From Polytrichum commune (lineage: Eukaryota; Streptophyta; Polytrichopsida; Polytrichales; Polytrichaceae): a DNA stretch of 64,000 nt. The notes under the pieces are model-generated. The model did no database searches. It was not told the DNA's origin and worked only from the letters and a program-made list of their open reading frames with translations. The stretch is from NCBI GenBank assembly GCA_950295325.1, contig OX485806.1, positions 39,122,001 through 39,186,000 on the forward strand. Reading direction: 5' to 3'. Numbering within the stretch: position 1 is the stretch's first letter; each line of letters begins with the position of its first letter. Below are positions 1 to 10,689 of the stretch, piece after piece. The position numbers and the translations under genes were made by a program.

Positions 1-554
1 CGCCGCGTCCTGAATCAGAATCTTGTTGCGTACAGAAAGTCCCGATTCCAACTCTCCGCAGCATCCTCAGCCAAACCTCACACCTTCAGTCACCAACTTT
101 AGGGTTGCAGAGCACCGTTCAAGACACCACATTGACACAATCTCTTACAGTTTCAAGTCGACGATACAAACGCCTATGATGTATACAAACCCTGCACCTG
201 TACGATCACATATATGCTGCCTGCTAAGTTAGCACTCAGATCGATCCCTTCACTTCCACTGCCGACAACTGGACCCTGGGGCCAGAAGCAAGCAAACTTG
301 GTTACACACAACGATATGCAGACCACTTTGTCGAACTAGCCTGGTAAGATCGGCGCAAGTGACCTTCTCAGAATCTCATCACTTGTGTTGTTCTTCTCTT
401 CCAGATGAGCCAGGCAAGTAATCAGGACTCTGTAACTGGTAAGTTGCAACACATTCTAGGAGTCGGAGACGGATACTATCTTCAGAATACCTAGATTAGT
501 AAAATGATGATGATGATGTGTAACTAATGAGCGAGATCTGAGGAATGGTTAATA

Positions 555-780
555 CAATGAACGGGGAGAGCCGACTGCTATTTACAGACAAACCGGTGGA
601 CTTTGAGAAATAACCGGTTGAAGTTCAAGACTTCAGGAAAACTATCTATCATTTTAGAGTAAATCTGTAGATTGTACCTGAATCAATGAATTAAAAACCG
701 GAAGATTTCAACATGGTACCAGTTGGACTTGGAATCACTAGGATCTTGACCGATTATGCCCCAAATTCTTCCGGGATACT
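555..780 (+). mobile_element. MITE family F1 copy (GATCGGGGA-type ends), inside R1 copy A
   Basis: About 225 bp matching the family seen at 1754-1979, with the shared inner motifs ACCGGTTGA, TTGAGAAATAACCGGTTG, CATTTTAGA and CACTAGGATCT in the same order. Its ends are more diverged than those of the 1754 copy. The same insertion is present at the equivalent place in copy B (about 7319-7495), so it predates the R1 duplication; the B version lost about 60 bp of its centre. Confidence 0.75.
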
Positions 781-1070
781 GCGTTCATAGTCGGTAGGTA
801 GGCAGGCAATAGGCATCTTGAGTGGGAAAGTCAAGCCTGAGGGCCACCACCTGATTTTCTAGTTTAGGATCTACCGATTCTTCCTTGATAAATCCTTCAG
901 AATTGAGGTGTACCGATCTCCCTCCCTGGCACTTTCCTCAGTGTGGCAGGAGACAAAGTCCACGTATTAACCGACTGTGACTGAACGACCGGAGAGAACC
1001 GAACGCTAGGCTACTCTAGTTACAGAGTAGGATGGACCAGTTGCGTTTGAGACATACACTCTAACCTCCC

Positions 1071-1110
1071 TAATATCACGCCTGTGGCAACTAAAGTGCA
1101 TGTGATATTA
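1071..1110. repeat. 40-bp imperfect hairpin motif, copy 1
   Basis: The motif starts with AATATCACG and ends with CGTGATATT (here TGTGATATT), so its 9-bp ends can pair around a loop reading GGCAACTAAAGTG. Five copies occur in the window: here, 2217-2255, 8421-8460, 10337-10374 and 29002-29040. In R1 copies A and B a pair of these motifs bounds an inner segment; the third R1 copy has only one. Confidence 0.8.
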
Positions 1111-1753
1111 ACCTCTAGTTTTCCACCGCCCAGTTTCCCTCACATTTGCCCAGAAAATGTGATCTCAATTTCAACGACCGTAGCTGAAGAACTAAAGTTT
1201 TTTTTGACAAATTCAACCATGTGGATGTTTGAGGGTTGGAGGTGTACTCACACTCCAAATTTTAACGTTGAAGTTTTGTTATGTAGGAGATTATAATGAG
1301 AATGTCAGTATTGGTCATGAAGGGAAAAAATTTAGAAATTAAACTAGGGTTGGTCTTTTTTTATCAAACCTCCACTCAAATTGTTTCCAAATGACGAAAT
1401 GTTATCCTTATTCAAAAGAGGGGCAATATACCTACTCAAATCAGCTCACAAATATTCAAACCATGATTTTGTAGTTCTTGGGGAAGCTTTGCAATTTGAG
1501 GCCGTGGTGCCACAACTATGCACCTTCCACATGAATTTACACCCACCAACACATGTCCAACTGAAATTTCCAATAATAGATGTTTAGGATATGTTGTGTT
1601 TCAATGTTATGTAAATTTTCAAAATCAATTGGGAATCATTTGCACATAGCAATAATATAGCTAGATAGATAGACACACATACACTACTTGAAAAAACATG
1701 TGTAGCATATGTTGCCCGTAAATCACAAAGGTGACAAATACCAAGTTTGGTCC

Positions 1754-1979
1754 AATGATCGGGGAGAACCGGCAGTTACTTACAAATGAACCGGTTGAGT
1801 TTGAGAAATAACTGGTTGAAGTTCAAGAATGTAGGAATGTTACCGATCATTTTAGAGGAATTTAAAGAATATACCCCAATTTATAAAAGAAAAAACTGGA
1901 GGATGTGAACATGTAACCAGTTGGACTTGCAAACACTAGGATCTCAACCGATTATGCCCAAAAATCTCCTCGATCATTG
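1754..1979 (+). mobile_element. MITE family F1, reference copy with target-site duplication
   Basis: The ends are inverted repeats (left AATGATCGGGGAGA, right complementary apart from one base). The insertion is proven by the empty site in R1 copy B near 10105: copy B reads straight through GTTTGGTCC, whereas here GTTTGGTCC occurs on both sides (1745-1753 and 1980-1988). An 8-9 bp duplication fits a non-autonomous Mutator-like or hAT element. No coding capacity is seen. Confidence 0.85.
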
Positions 1980-2216
1980 GTTTGGTCCATGGACCGGTTC
2001 CATTATAAATTAATTAAGAGCACACTCCCATATTTGAATTATTTAAAAATAGAACAAATATATTGAATCAAAATTATCCACATGGCAAAATATAGCATAC
2101 TTGAATATGAGCAAGAGGAATAGTTGAAACAATCAAGAAAACACCTAAATTAGTGTGAAATGGATCAAAACGAACTTCTCATGACTAGATTATGGTCGCA
2201 TAGGACATGAGAAGTG

Positions 2217-2255
2217 AATATCACGCCTGCTGCAACTAAAGTACACGTGATATTA
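2217..2255. repeat. 40-bp imperfect hairpin motif, copy 2
   Basis: Second motif of R1 copy A, direct repeat of the one at 1071-1110, with ends AATATCACG and CGTGATATT. The 1.1 kb between the two motifs is absent from the third R1 copy near 29.0 kb. Confidence 0.8.
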
Positions 2256-2559
2256 AAGAGGTACGTAGTGTTAAGTTCATGTATGCGCAATAATAAAGAA
2301 TTAGTGCAACATGTAACATAATGGAATAATGCAAACTCAACATTTCAATAATGACAATAATTACAATAATTACAATGATGACAATGTGATGCATACAAGC
2401 ATGTGGTTTGAATTTGTTGGTGGATTACTTTAATGTCAAAACTCCATGATATATGGGATGGAAATGTGACAATAAGGAAATAAATTTAAATTGAGCACAT
2501 TCGATCCTTAGAGTTTTGGGATATAAACGAAAAAATGACATTAATGAGGGTGATAATAT

Positions 2560-4820
2560 GGAGGTGTAGTGTTGTTTTTGGTTACAAACGAACCCATGGA
2601 AACAATCAGGGTACACTTAAAAGGTGACTTGTATATCATCTAGGTGTCTGAGATAAGTTTTCTTAAAAAAATACAAGGTTAGTTCACTTCCTTTCAGATT
2701 AGAATTGATAATTGGGTTAGGGATAATGGATAAAAAAATATTTAAAAACCTCTTTACATCAGTACATGCAATTATGATAGTCATTCATTTCACTCTAAAC
2801 TCCCAAGCAATAGTTTGATAGTGGATTCATATTAATGGGATCAAGTGTGGTGTGCAAGCATAGGCATAGCCATAGTCAATGGTCTTGCGTGAATAATTCA
2901 TTTTTGTCTCGTTACCAAAGCCATGGGCACTTGGTGTTGTCAATGATCTTATATTAATTAATTATTTTTTGAATATTTTGAAATGTCCATACAGTCATCC
3001 TCTCAGGATCTTCAGTCTCCTTCAATTTAAGTGCATTTTAGTTATGATGTCTGAGAATGGTCTCTTACATGGCTTTGATAAAATTAATTATGTTTTTTTT
3101 ATTATGACAATAGGTCACAATCATTTATGCGCGTCAACATATCCTCAACCAACTCATAAACGTATCTTATTTTGTTAAACATCATAATGACACACTTGTA
3201 GTTCTTAAAACAAGGAATTAACCGGTTACTTCTAGATTTCATTTTCTATTAGGCGGAAATTGAAGGCGGTTTCAAAAAAAATATAATCTATAGGTCCAAG
3301 CTATTGCAATTAGGATGACATTTCTTCATCATTTGGTAGTTTAATATATATTGATTATGTTTCAATAGATATGTAAACCAAAAGAAGAGATTCGTTAAAT
3401 TTGCTTTTTTATAAAGCAACTTTAAATGATGCGCTTGTACATATGAAGGATTAAATTGATTCATTTATCAATAAACCAAGTAATAGTGATTAATAAATAA
3501 TAAATAATAAATAATTAGTCCAATTGAAAAAATAAATTTAAATTTTAGCTAAATAAATAAAAATTTATAATGATAAAGGTCATTTTAGGATTTTTATAGG
3601 ATTGACTAAATTAAAGTGAAACTTCAAATAGTTGTGAAAGATGAAAATATAAAATATTTCTAAGACTCGAAGCGATTTTACGTCAAATTGATCAAACAAG
3701 TGGAGTGAATGACATAGTTGGTTTCCTCAATAATGCTAAATCTATTTTGGCAGGTTTTTTTTGTGATTACTAAGTCAAAAATAAATAAAATACTTAGATG
3801 AAAAAAATCGATGGTCACCAAGTTTTTGGAACCGAAATCTCCTGCAAAATGAAATGTGATGAAACAAAAGTAATTGAAAAGATTGAGCCCTCTCCTGCCG
3901 TGTAAAACAACTATATTTTACGAGTGTAAATTTTTTATTGGATCATCTCTCATATTTACTTATTTCACTCGTCTTTTCAAATTCTAGGAATTATTGAATT
4001 TCTAATTTGTTTCTTCAACTCCAACCATTTCCGACTTCAATCAACTTCACTTTTGAATGGAAAATCTGTTACTTATTATATTGGTCGTTTCGAATGATCG
4101 TATTTGTTAAGAGAGCATGAGGTTGTTCTCATTGTTTAATAAAATGGTTTTTTATAGTTTATTAAATTAATATTTTTATGTAAAGGTTGTAGTCTACTAT
4201 TTTTTCTTTGGTGATGAAGTATAATTATTTTTTATAAAATATGTCATTAATTTGTGATGATAATCCAAAAATGACAGCAAATTTCAAAAACATACTGCAT
4301 CTTGTTTCCAAGTTCAATTCTAATATTTCTTATATACCGAGATAAAATTGAAGTTTTATTTGAAAAAAACAGTAGTGTATGAGAAATCGATAACTTTTTG
4401 TAAAAGTTATAGACAAATCCATGAGACATTTTTATTTTGGTACTTATGATTTTATAACTTCTCCGGGGCTTGCTAAATTTTCCATTTACTACGAATTTCA
4501 TATTCGTAAGAAGATATTAAATTTATCTTTCTAGTCTACTTTTTTTTAATTCTAAAAATCAGAAAAACAATTATAAGCATTTCTGTGGTGCAGCTAATAA
4601 AATCTTCTCATCTTCATTTTTCTTTAAATATATATATGAAATTTAAAATATCATATTACTTTTAACATCATCTTGCATTCAATTTCATTAGAGAAAATTA
4701 CATGAAATGATCTAAGTTGTTTGTCCAACGGTAATTAAGCTTGTGTTGGGCTAATTAGACGTTTATGGGGACTAACTAGAACATTTTTACTCACAAACAC
4801 TTCCGAGTCTTAAAATTACC
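2560..4820. other. AT-rich gene-free interval
   Basis: No ORF here resembles a protein I know, and no inverted or direct repeat stands out. Base composition is strongly AT, unlike the GC-richer Hsp70-like gene that follows. Short ORFs at 2969-3178 and 4247-4501 look like chance. Confidence 0.6.
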
Positions 4821-4821
4821 A

Positions 4822-4884
4822 CTGGGTCGACATCCTCTGCATTATTCAGGATGATGAAGACGACCAACAACACGAAATCCGCAC
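4822..4884 (+). pseudogene. 63-bp HET-domain gene fragment, antisense to the Hsp70-like 3' end
   Basis: This matches the HET gene at 19914-19976 at about 54 of 63 positions. In the plus frame it encodes WVDILCIIQDDEDDQ, the counterpart of WVDALCIIQDDEDDQ in the HET domain. No HET homology is visible on either side. The last dozen codons and the stop (TGA, complement of 4846-4848) of the Hsp70-like ORF on the minus strand lie inside it. It is a gene scrap, probably left by a rearrangement or template switch. Confidence 0.9.
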
Positions 4885-6402
4885 GTTAATACTAAACTTG
4901 TTATTGCATTTAGGAACACCATCTACCCACTCTTTGAACTCGGGTTTATCATTGTCCTCCTCGAAGGGCCTAACACAAGGGAACCCATAAGTTTTCCTTG
5001 CAATTCTGGAAACAATGACATGAGGATCAAGTGCAAGGTCAAGTGCCAGGGCAACTGCACCCTGGCAAACTGCACTGCTAGGGTTACAAGGGCTGATGAT
5101 ATCGGAGACTCTGCCGGCGAACCTCTTTTTGATGCTGTCCATGAGATAATGGGAACCGGCAAACCCACCCACCACCACCACCATAACTTTCACTTTATCC
5201 TTCAACCTGACAAGCTGCTCATTGATAAGCTGCAGGTTCAGTTCAACCACAGGATCAAAAATCCTCTGCATATCTGCATAGGAAACCTCGAGATCATCAT
5301 AATTCTCCCTAAGTGGCCCACCCTTTTCCGTGTCGTATTTCTCCCAATCGGAGATCAGTCTGTGGGGGAGGTTGATGTCCATGGATTCATCCTCCGTGAA
5401 TGGGTGGCCAAAGCTCGGTTTCATCTCCTCCCAACTCTTGATTAGATTGGTGTAGACACCGGGGTTTTGCTTCATGCACTCCTTCAAGCAGGGTCCAATT
5501 GTTTCATGAAGGAAATCTACAAACCTAGCATCCACGTATGTGCCGCCACATAATGCTCCGGAGCTCTTTGTGATCTCTTTCACCCTGTAGCATTCCCCTG
5601 AGCTGATGACCTCTTGCACCACAATGTCGGCAGTTCCACCGCCGATGTCTGCCACCAGAAGCTTATCCCCGGCTCGGAGGTGGGTTTCGTTCATGGTTTT
5701 GTGGCAATGGAAAGAGGCAGCTTCTGGCTCCAGAACAATTACAAGTGGATGTGGACTGCCATCCACTCCGTCCACCAGCCCCGCGGCCACCATGAAGCTC
5801 TTCATTTTCTGCTTTGCCGAGTTATCCCAGATGGACGGCACCGTCACGCACCACTGGATGGCCTGCTTCGTCAACTGCTCTCCGTAATTCTGCTGCAGGG
5901 TTTTCAGAATCAATTTCCCCATCTCCCGTAGGTAATCCGTGATGACTTGCTCCACTTTCAAACCTTCCGGGAGGGCTGTGGCAGACAATTTCCCGGATTT
6001 GGGTGGCGCCAGATGCAACTTCACCCGGGTGACGTAATGCCCCAGAGTGGGTTTGATCGGGTCCTCCAAGCCCGCACGCGCCGCCGGCTTCTTGCTATTA
6101 ATTCGGTACCTGCGGACGGCTTGGAAATCCCTCTCAAACTCAGCACGAGCAGGGTACCCCCAAGACTTGAACGCCCAGGTCTTGGTCCCGGCACCGCCCT
6201 GCTCCTTGTAGTAACTGCTTGTGAGGGTTTTGCAATAGGGTTTCTCCCCTCCCCTCATATCATAATTGTGGTATGTGAATATGTCGTCGCGCTTCGTGAC
6301 ATGCGCATAGGCGAATCCAGAGAATGTGGTGCCGAAATCCAGACCGACCATTACTCTCGGCTCCGAAAGCACATCCGTCACATGGTGTCTCGACGAGCCC
6401 AT
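4846..6402 (-). CDS. HSPA12-like Hsp70 family protein, C-terminally truncated
   Basis: An actin-fold ATPase of the Hsp70 superfamily, nearest to the HSPA12-like group that is abundant in fungi and scattered in plants. From the Met at 6402 it has 518 residues. The ATP-binding motifs are in order: phosphate-1 VGLDFGTTFSGFAY (19-32), phosphate-2 ADIGGGTAD (about 251-259) and the adenosine motif VVVVGGFAG (ending near 416). No intron is needed. The ORF is open to an earlier ATG at 6651, adding 83 residues with a hydrophobic stretch; I prefer 6402 because family similarity starts just after it. The protein ends soon after WVDGVPKCNNKF, where relatives continue into the C-terminal domain, and the final residues come from antisense HET sequence. 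It may be a truncated gene or a recent pseudogene. Confidence 0.85.
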   Translation of the reverse strand: MGSSRHHVTDVLSEPRVMVGLDFGTTFSGFAYAHVTKRDDIFTYHNYDMRGGEKPYCKTLTSSYYKEQGGAGTKTWAFKSWGYPARAEFERDFQAVRRYRINSKKPAARAGLEDPIKPTLGHYVTRVKLHLAPPKSGKLSATALPEGLKVEQVITDYLREMGKLILKTLQQNYGEQLTKQAIQWCVTVPSIWDNSAKQKMKSFMVAAGLVDGVDGSPHPLVIVLEPEAASFHCHKTMNETHLRAGDKLLVADIGGGTADIVVQEVISSGECYRVKEITKSSGALCGGTYVDARFVDFLHETIGPCLKECMKQNPGVYTNLIKSWEEMKPSFGHPFTEDESMDINLPHRLISDWEKYDTEKGGPLRENYDDLEVSYADMQRIFDPVVELNLQLINEQLVRLKDKVKVMVVVVGGFAGSHYLMDSIKKRFAGRVSDIISPCNPSSAVCQGAVALALDLALDPHVIVSRIARKTYGFPCVRPFEEDNDKPEFKEWVDGVPKCNNKFSINVRISCCWSSSSS

Positions 6403-6964
6403 ATCTCTTGGTGCATTCTGAAATCTTAGACTCCGTGATAAGAGAGCTGGGGCACGGATGAATCTCCTGGATTCGGAGTAGGAAGCAAATGCAATTGCAG
6501 CAATTTCAAACAACAAACCTACGCAAATAAAACCGAATGGTAATAAGTATTTTGAAGTATCTGCTGGATGAGAGCAAGATATGAAGAAGACCGAGATTGC
6601 AGTGGTCTTGATCGGAACCCTAGGTGTAGTTTTCGTGGTTTTTTTTGCCAATGAGTCTGTTCATCTTTGAATAGTCATGATCACATAGACAGTCCATGCC
6701 AGAATCGATTTGCCGAATAGCAGTCGACATGGACTGTAACTTTTCTAAGCGGTCCTACTCAAAGAAGCGGATAGCTCAAGTGGCTCACGATAGCACCTGC
6801 TTCCCAAGAAAGCCTAGAAAACTGATCGGAAAACATTCTTCCAAATCTTGTCTCCCCTACTACACCTCCAAACGCAAAGGGTAAGGCAAAAAGGTGTCCC
6901 CATGTTGTTCGCAGAAACTTGACATACCTTGCTCAACTCCTCAACCGACGACAAACCTTAGGTC
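6403..6964. other. Upstream region of the Hsp70-like gene, up to repeat R1 copy B
   Basis: Holds the optional N-terminal extension (6403-6651) and the presumed promoter. A repeated word, GTCGACATGGACTGTAA / GACAGTCCATG, gives a small inverted repeat around 6690-6735. R1 copy B begins near 6965, about 300 bp upstream of the outer ATG. Confidence 0.5.
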
Positions 6965-7318
6965 GCCCGCCACGTCCTGAATCCGAATCTTGTTGCGTCC
7001 CGCAAGTCCCGATTCCAGCTCGCCGCAGCATCCTCAGCCAAACCTCACAACTTCAGACCATTTCATCGAACTGGCCTGGTAAGATCGGCGCAAGTGACCT
7101 TCTCAGAATCTTATCACTCTTGTTGTTCTTTTCTTTTAGAATGAGCCAGCTGGGGGCACCTCCCCATCCCCTCGCCAGGCAAGTAATCAGGACTCTGTAT
7201 CTTGTAAGTTGCAACACATTATAGGAGGCGGAGCCGCATACTATCTTCAAAACAGCTAGATTAGCAAAATGGCCATGATGGTGTGTAAGTAATGAGCGAC
7301 ATCCGAGGAATGGTCAAT

Positions 7319-7495
7319 ACAATGAACGGGGAGAACCGACTGCTAGTTACAGATGAACCGATTTGAGTTTGAGAAATAGCTGGTTAGAGACTTGAAGTTT
7401 AAGACTTCAGGAAGATGACTCATCATTTTAGATGACTTGGAATCACTAGGATCTTGACCGATCATGCCGGAAATTCTCCCGGGATACCGGGTTAA
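7319..7495 (+). mobile_element. MITE family F1, internally deleted copy in R1 copy B
   Basis: Orthologous to the copy at 555-780. The centre is missing: sequence jumps from CATTTTAGA directly to TGACTTGGAATCACTAGG, a loss of about 60 bp. Confidence 0.75.
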
Positions 7496-7625
7496 TAGTC
7501 GGTAAGCAGGCATTTGGCATCTTGTGTGGGAAAGTCAAGCCTGAGGGCCACCACCTGATTTTCTAGTTTAGGATCTACTGTTTCTTCCTTGATAAATGCT
7601 TCAGAATTGAGGTGTACCAATCTCC

Positions 7626-8262
7626 TATGTTCGGGGAAAACCGACGGCCCAATGGATTTCCCCTCATGGCCGGTTCAAATTTCCAACCATCGAATGACTG
7701 TAATTTCAATCCTCCGGCAATTAGCCGATGGATCATAAAATGTCCCGGAAATGTAGCCGATTCCTCTTGTGAGTTACTGGATTTCAGCCAGAAGCATCGA
7801 GAGCGCGATTTGTCTGGGGCATCTGATGATGCACTTGAGGAAGTACCCTCAACCTTAAACTTTTTGAATTATGCAACCTTTCCATGACCAAATCCAATTG
7901 CTTCTATGAAGAATTGGGGGACCCTTGGCCTTCAAGCGGTGAAGGCATTGCTAGGTTCAATTCCTGCCAAGGATATTAACTCTTCAAATTTAAAGTTTTG
8001 AACATGCCTTTCTTTTCACTTATTCAAGCTTTTGTACTAAAAAATAATTTCTAATAAGTTTTCATACATTTTTTAAACAATTAGTGCCGATATGAATTCC
8101 ATTTAATCGGATATTGGCCAATGAAAAAATGAAAATATAGGCAATTGGCCGATTGATTTTACAAAAGACCGGCTCTTGCCGATGTAAATTGGAAAAAATC
8201 TGACCCTTCGTAGCAACTACCGGCAATTAGCCACTAAGGCTTTAAAAACTTCCCGAACTCTG
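7626..8262. mobile_element. Insertion of about 640 bp in R1 copy B with short inverted ends
   Basis: Copy A has a single CCGATCTCC at this point; copy B has CCAATCTCC (7617-7625) and CCGATCTCC (8263-8271) with this insert between, a near-perfect 9-bp target duplication. Just inside are inverted ends GTTCGGGGAA and CTTCCCGAAC. The interior repeats the words GGCAATTAGCC and GGCAATTGGCC. No protein is recognised. A Mutator-like MITE is the best fit to a 9-bp duplication. Confidence 0.7.
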
Positions 8263-8420
8263 CCGATCTCCCTCCCTTGCACTTTCCTCAGTGTGGCAGA
8301 GGACAAAGTCCATGTATTCACCCACTGTGACTCAATGACCGGAGAGAACCGAATGCTAGGCTACTCTAGTTACAGAGTAGGATGGACCAGTTGCCTTTGC
8401 GACATACACTCTAACCTCCC

Positions 8421-8460
8421 TAATATCACGCCTGTGGGAACTAAAGTGCACGTGATATCA
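8421..8460. repeat. 40-bp imperfect hairpin motif, copy 3
   Basis: First motif of R1 copy B, with ends AATATCACG and CGTGATATC, equivalent to the copy at 1071-1110. Confidence 0.8.
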
Positions 8461-9008
8461 ATCCCTAACTTCCCACGCCCAATTTCCCTCACATTTGCCT
8501 GGAAAATATGACTTCAATATCAACAACCGTAGCCGAAGAACTATAGTTTTTTTGACAAATCCAACCATGTGGATGTTCACAAGTTAGAGGTGCCTACCCA
8601 AAATCCGAATTTAAACATTGAAGTTTTGTTATGTAGAAGATTATAATAGGAATGTCAATAGTGGTCTTGAGGAGCAAAAGTTTTGAATTTAAACTAGGGT
8701 TGGTTTTTTTATCAAACCTCCACTCAAATCATCTCCAAATGACAAAATGTTGTCCTCATTTAAAAGAGGGATAGTATACCTACTCAAATCAACTCATAAT
8801 AAATCTTGAAACCATTATTTTGTGGTTTTTTTGGATGCTTGGAATTTGAGGCAGCAGTGCCACAACTACGCACCTTCCATGTGGATTTACACCCACAAAC
8901 ACATGTCCAACTAAAAAAATCCAACATTAAATGTTTAGGATATGTTGCGTTTCAATGTCATGCAAATTATCAAATCAATTGGGAATCATTTGCACATAGC
9001 AATAAAAT

Positions 9009-9040
<32 letters not shown>

Positions 9041-9041
<1 letters not shown>

Positions 9042-9998
9042 TTGGGCATTTCTTGAGAGAAGCTAAGCTTACTTTCAAGCATAGTTCTTTTTTCAAATAA
9101 CATCCTCTTAGCAAGAGGCCATACCATTCTTCCATATATCTATGTATCTATCAAAACCAAGGAGGGTGGGTGAGACCGTGGGATCATTCCCCCATCCCAT
9201 TGCAATACAAATGTTAAAACATAACACTTTTAGAGCTTCTTACAAAGATTTTTGTTACACATAAAACCTTGGAGTATTCCATAATACTAAGGTTTTCCAA
9301 TGTAAGCCCTATCAAAGTCTCCTTACAACTTAGCTCCAGTAAATCAAATGTAAACTTGTAACACCAATCATATGCTCAATAACTTGCAATGTAGAATAAA
9401 ATTGGTCATTGCATATGTTTTGAGTAACCTTCATCTATACACACTATTTTGCAATCCGATGGTATACAAAACCTAATGTAGCCGTCATATTTGTGAAGGG
9501 TCTGCCTCACTTGTGCCCATGCCACCAACCAAATCCACGGAGAGGGTTAGTAACGTACACGAGGTGAATTACAGCAGAACCCAATTGTTATCTATGTCAC
9601 ACAAACTTATACAGCATAATCATACATTTGGTATCCCCATCATACATAATACTCAGTACTTTCAATGAGTATTTTACCTGTTCTTTAGCCATTTGCTTCC
9701 TTTGAAGTTCAAAGCTTGAAGTCAGTCACTTCCACTTCCTACAAACTCACGTCACGTTTACCCTAATCCCAAAAGTTACTAAGTGTAAACTGCTAATGTT
9801 GTTTACACTTGGAAAGGAAGTACTGAGGATGGCTTCCTCTTATTATACGATTAGGTAAACTTTTATGACCGTAGATGCAAGTTCTGGATCTACGGCTGAG
9901 CCTTTTTTAACCTCCCTTTGCTGGACCCCTAGGGTGGAACCTTACATAGGGTCTTTATTCAAAGTGTTATAGTCTTTTAATGGCATGCCAAGAACTAA
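9041..9998. mobile_element. Insertion of about 960 bp in R1 copy B, unclassified
   Basis: Absent from copy A. It is flanked on both sides by TATAGAGAGAGAG tracts (9021-9040 and from 9999), which may be a target duplication or expanded microsatellite. Inside there is no long ORF and no clear terminal inverted repeat. A solo LTR or short non-autonomous retroelement is possible, but I see no primer-binding or polypurine evidence. Confidence 0.6.
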
Positions 9999-10336
9999 GT
10001 ATAGAGAGAGAGAGAGAGAGAGAATTTATTAAAAAAACTAACAAATAAAAACATGTCTAAGATATGTTGCCCCTAAACCACAAAGGTGACAAATGCCAAG
10101 TTTGGTCCATGGACCGGTTCTATTATGAACCAATTGAGAGCACAATCCTATGTTTGAATTAATTCAAAAATAGATAAATATATTGAATCAAAATTATCCA
10201 CATGGCAAAATATAGCACACTTGAACATGAACAAAAGGAGTAGTTGAAACAATCAAGAAACCATCTGAATTAGTGTCAAATGGGTCAAAACAAACTTCTC
10301 ATGACTAGATTATGGTCGCATAGGACATTAGAAGTT

Positions 10337-10374
10337 AATATCACGCATGTGGCAACTAAAGTGCACGTGATATT
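10337..10374. repeat. 40-bp imperfect hairpin motif, copy 4
   Basis: Second motif of R1 copy B, with ends AATATCACG and CGTGATATT, equivalent to the copy at 2217-2255. Confidence 0.8.
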
Positions 10375-10689
10375 AAAGAGGTATGTAGTGTTAAATTCAT
10401 GGATGCACGATATTAGAGAATTAATGCAACATGTAACATTATGGAATAATGCAAACTCTACATTTCAATAATGGCAATAATTACAATGATGACAATAGTT
10501 ACAATGATGACAATGTGATGCATGCAAGCGTGTGGTTTGAATTCTTTGGTGGATTACTTTAATGTCGAAACTCTGTGATATATGAAAGGGAAATGTGACA
10601 ACAAAGGTGGAGATTTAAATTGAGCAAATTTGTTCCCTAGTGTTTTGGGATATAAGAGAAGGAGTGACATTAATGAGGATGATGGACTG

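Larger units (their letters stand above)
1..2555. repeat. Long dispersed repeat R1, copy A (left-truncated by the window)
   Basis: This stretch aligns in direct orientation with about 6965-10685. Shared blocks include the segment from 1 to 88, the block around 340-560, the block around 820-1110, and 2000-2555. Differences are mainly insertions: copy A carries a MITE at 1754-1979 that copy B lacks, while copy B carries two insertions that A lacks. The repeat is AT-rich with scattered short ORFs and no convincing protein. The left end lies outside the window, so the true boundary and element class are unknown. Confidence 0.85.
6965..10685. repeat. Long dispersed repeat R1, copy B
   Basis: Direct copy of 1-2555, lengthened by two insertions (about 7626-8262 and 9041-9998) and lacking the F1 MITE found in copy A. 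The copies stay alignable to about 10685, where the reading GTGACATTAATGAGG is the last clear match. Together, copies A and B bracket the Hsp70-like gene as direct repeats. Confidence 0.85.

Noticed and set aside
5020-6429. Plus-strand ORFs of 93-160 codons across the Hsp70-like gene
   Set aside because: They are antisense to the clear Hsp70-like frame and owe their openness to its GC-rich codon use; no domain was recognised.
1-10685. Complete LTR retrotransposon with R1 copies as LTRs
   Set aside because: No gag-pol sequence, primer-binding site or polypurine tract is visible between the copies, and the left end lies outside the window.
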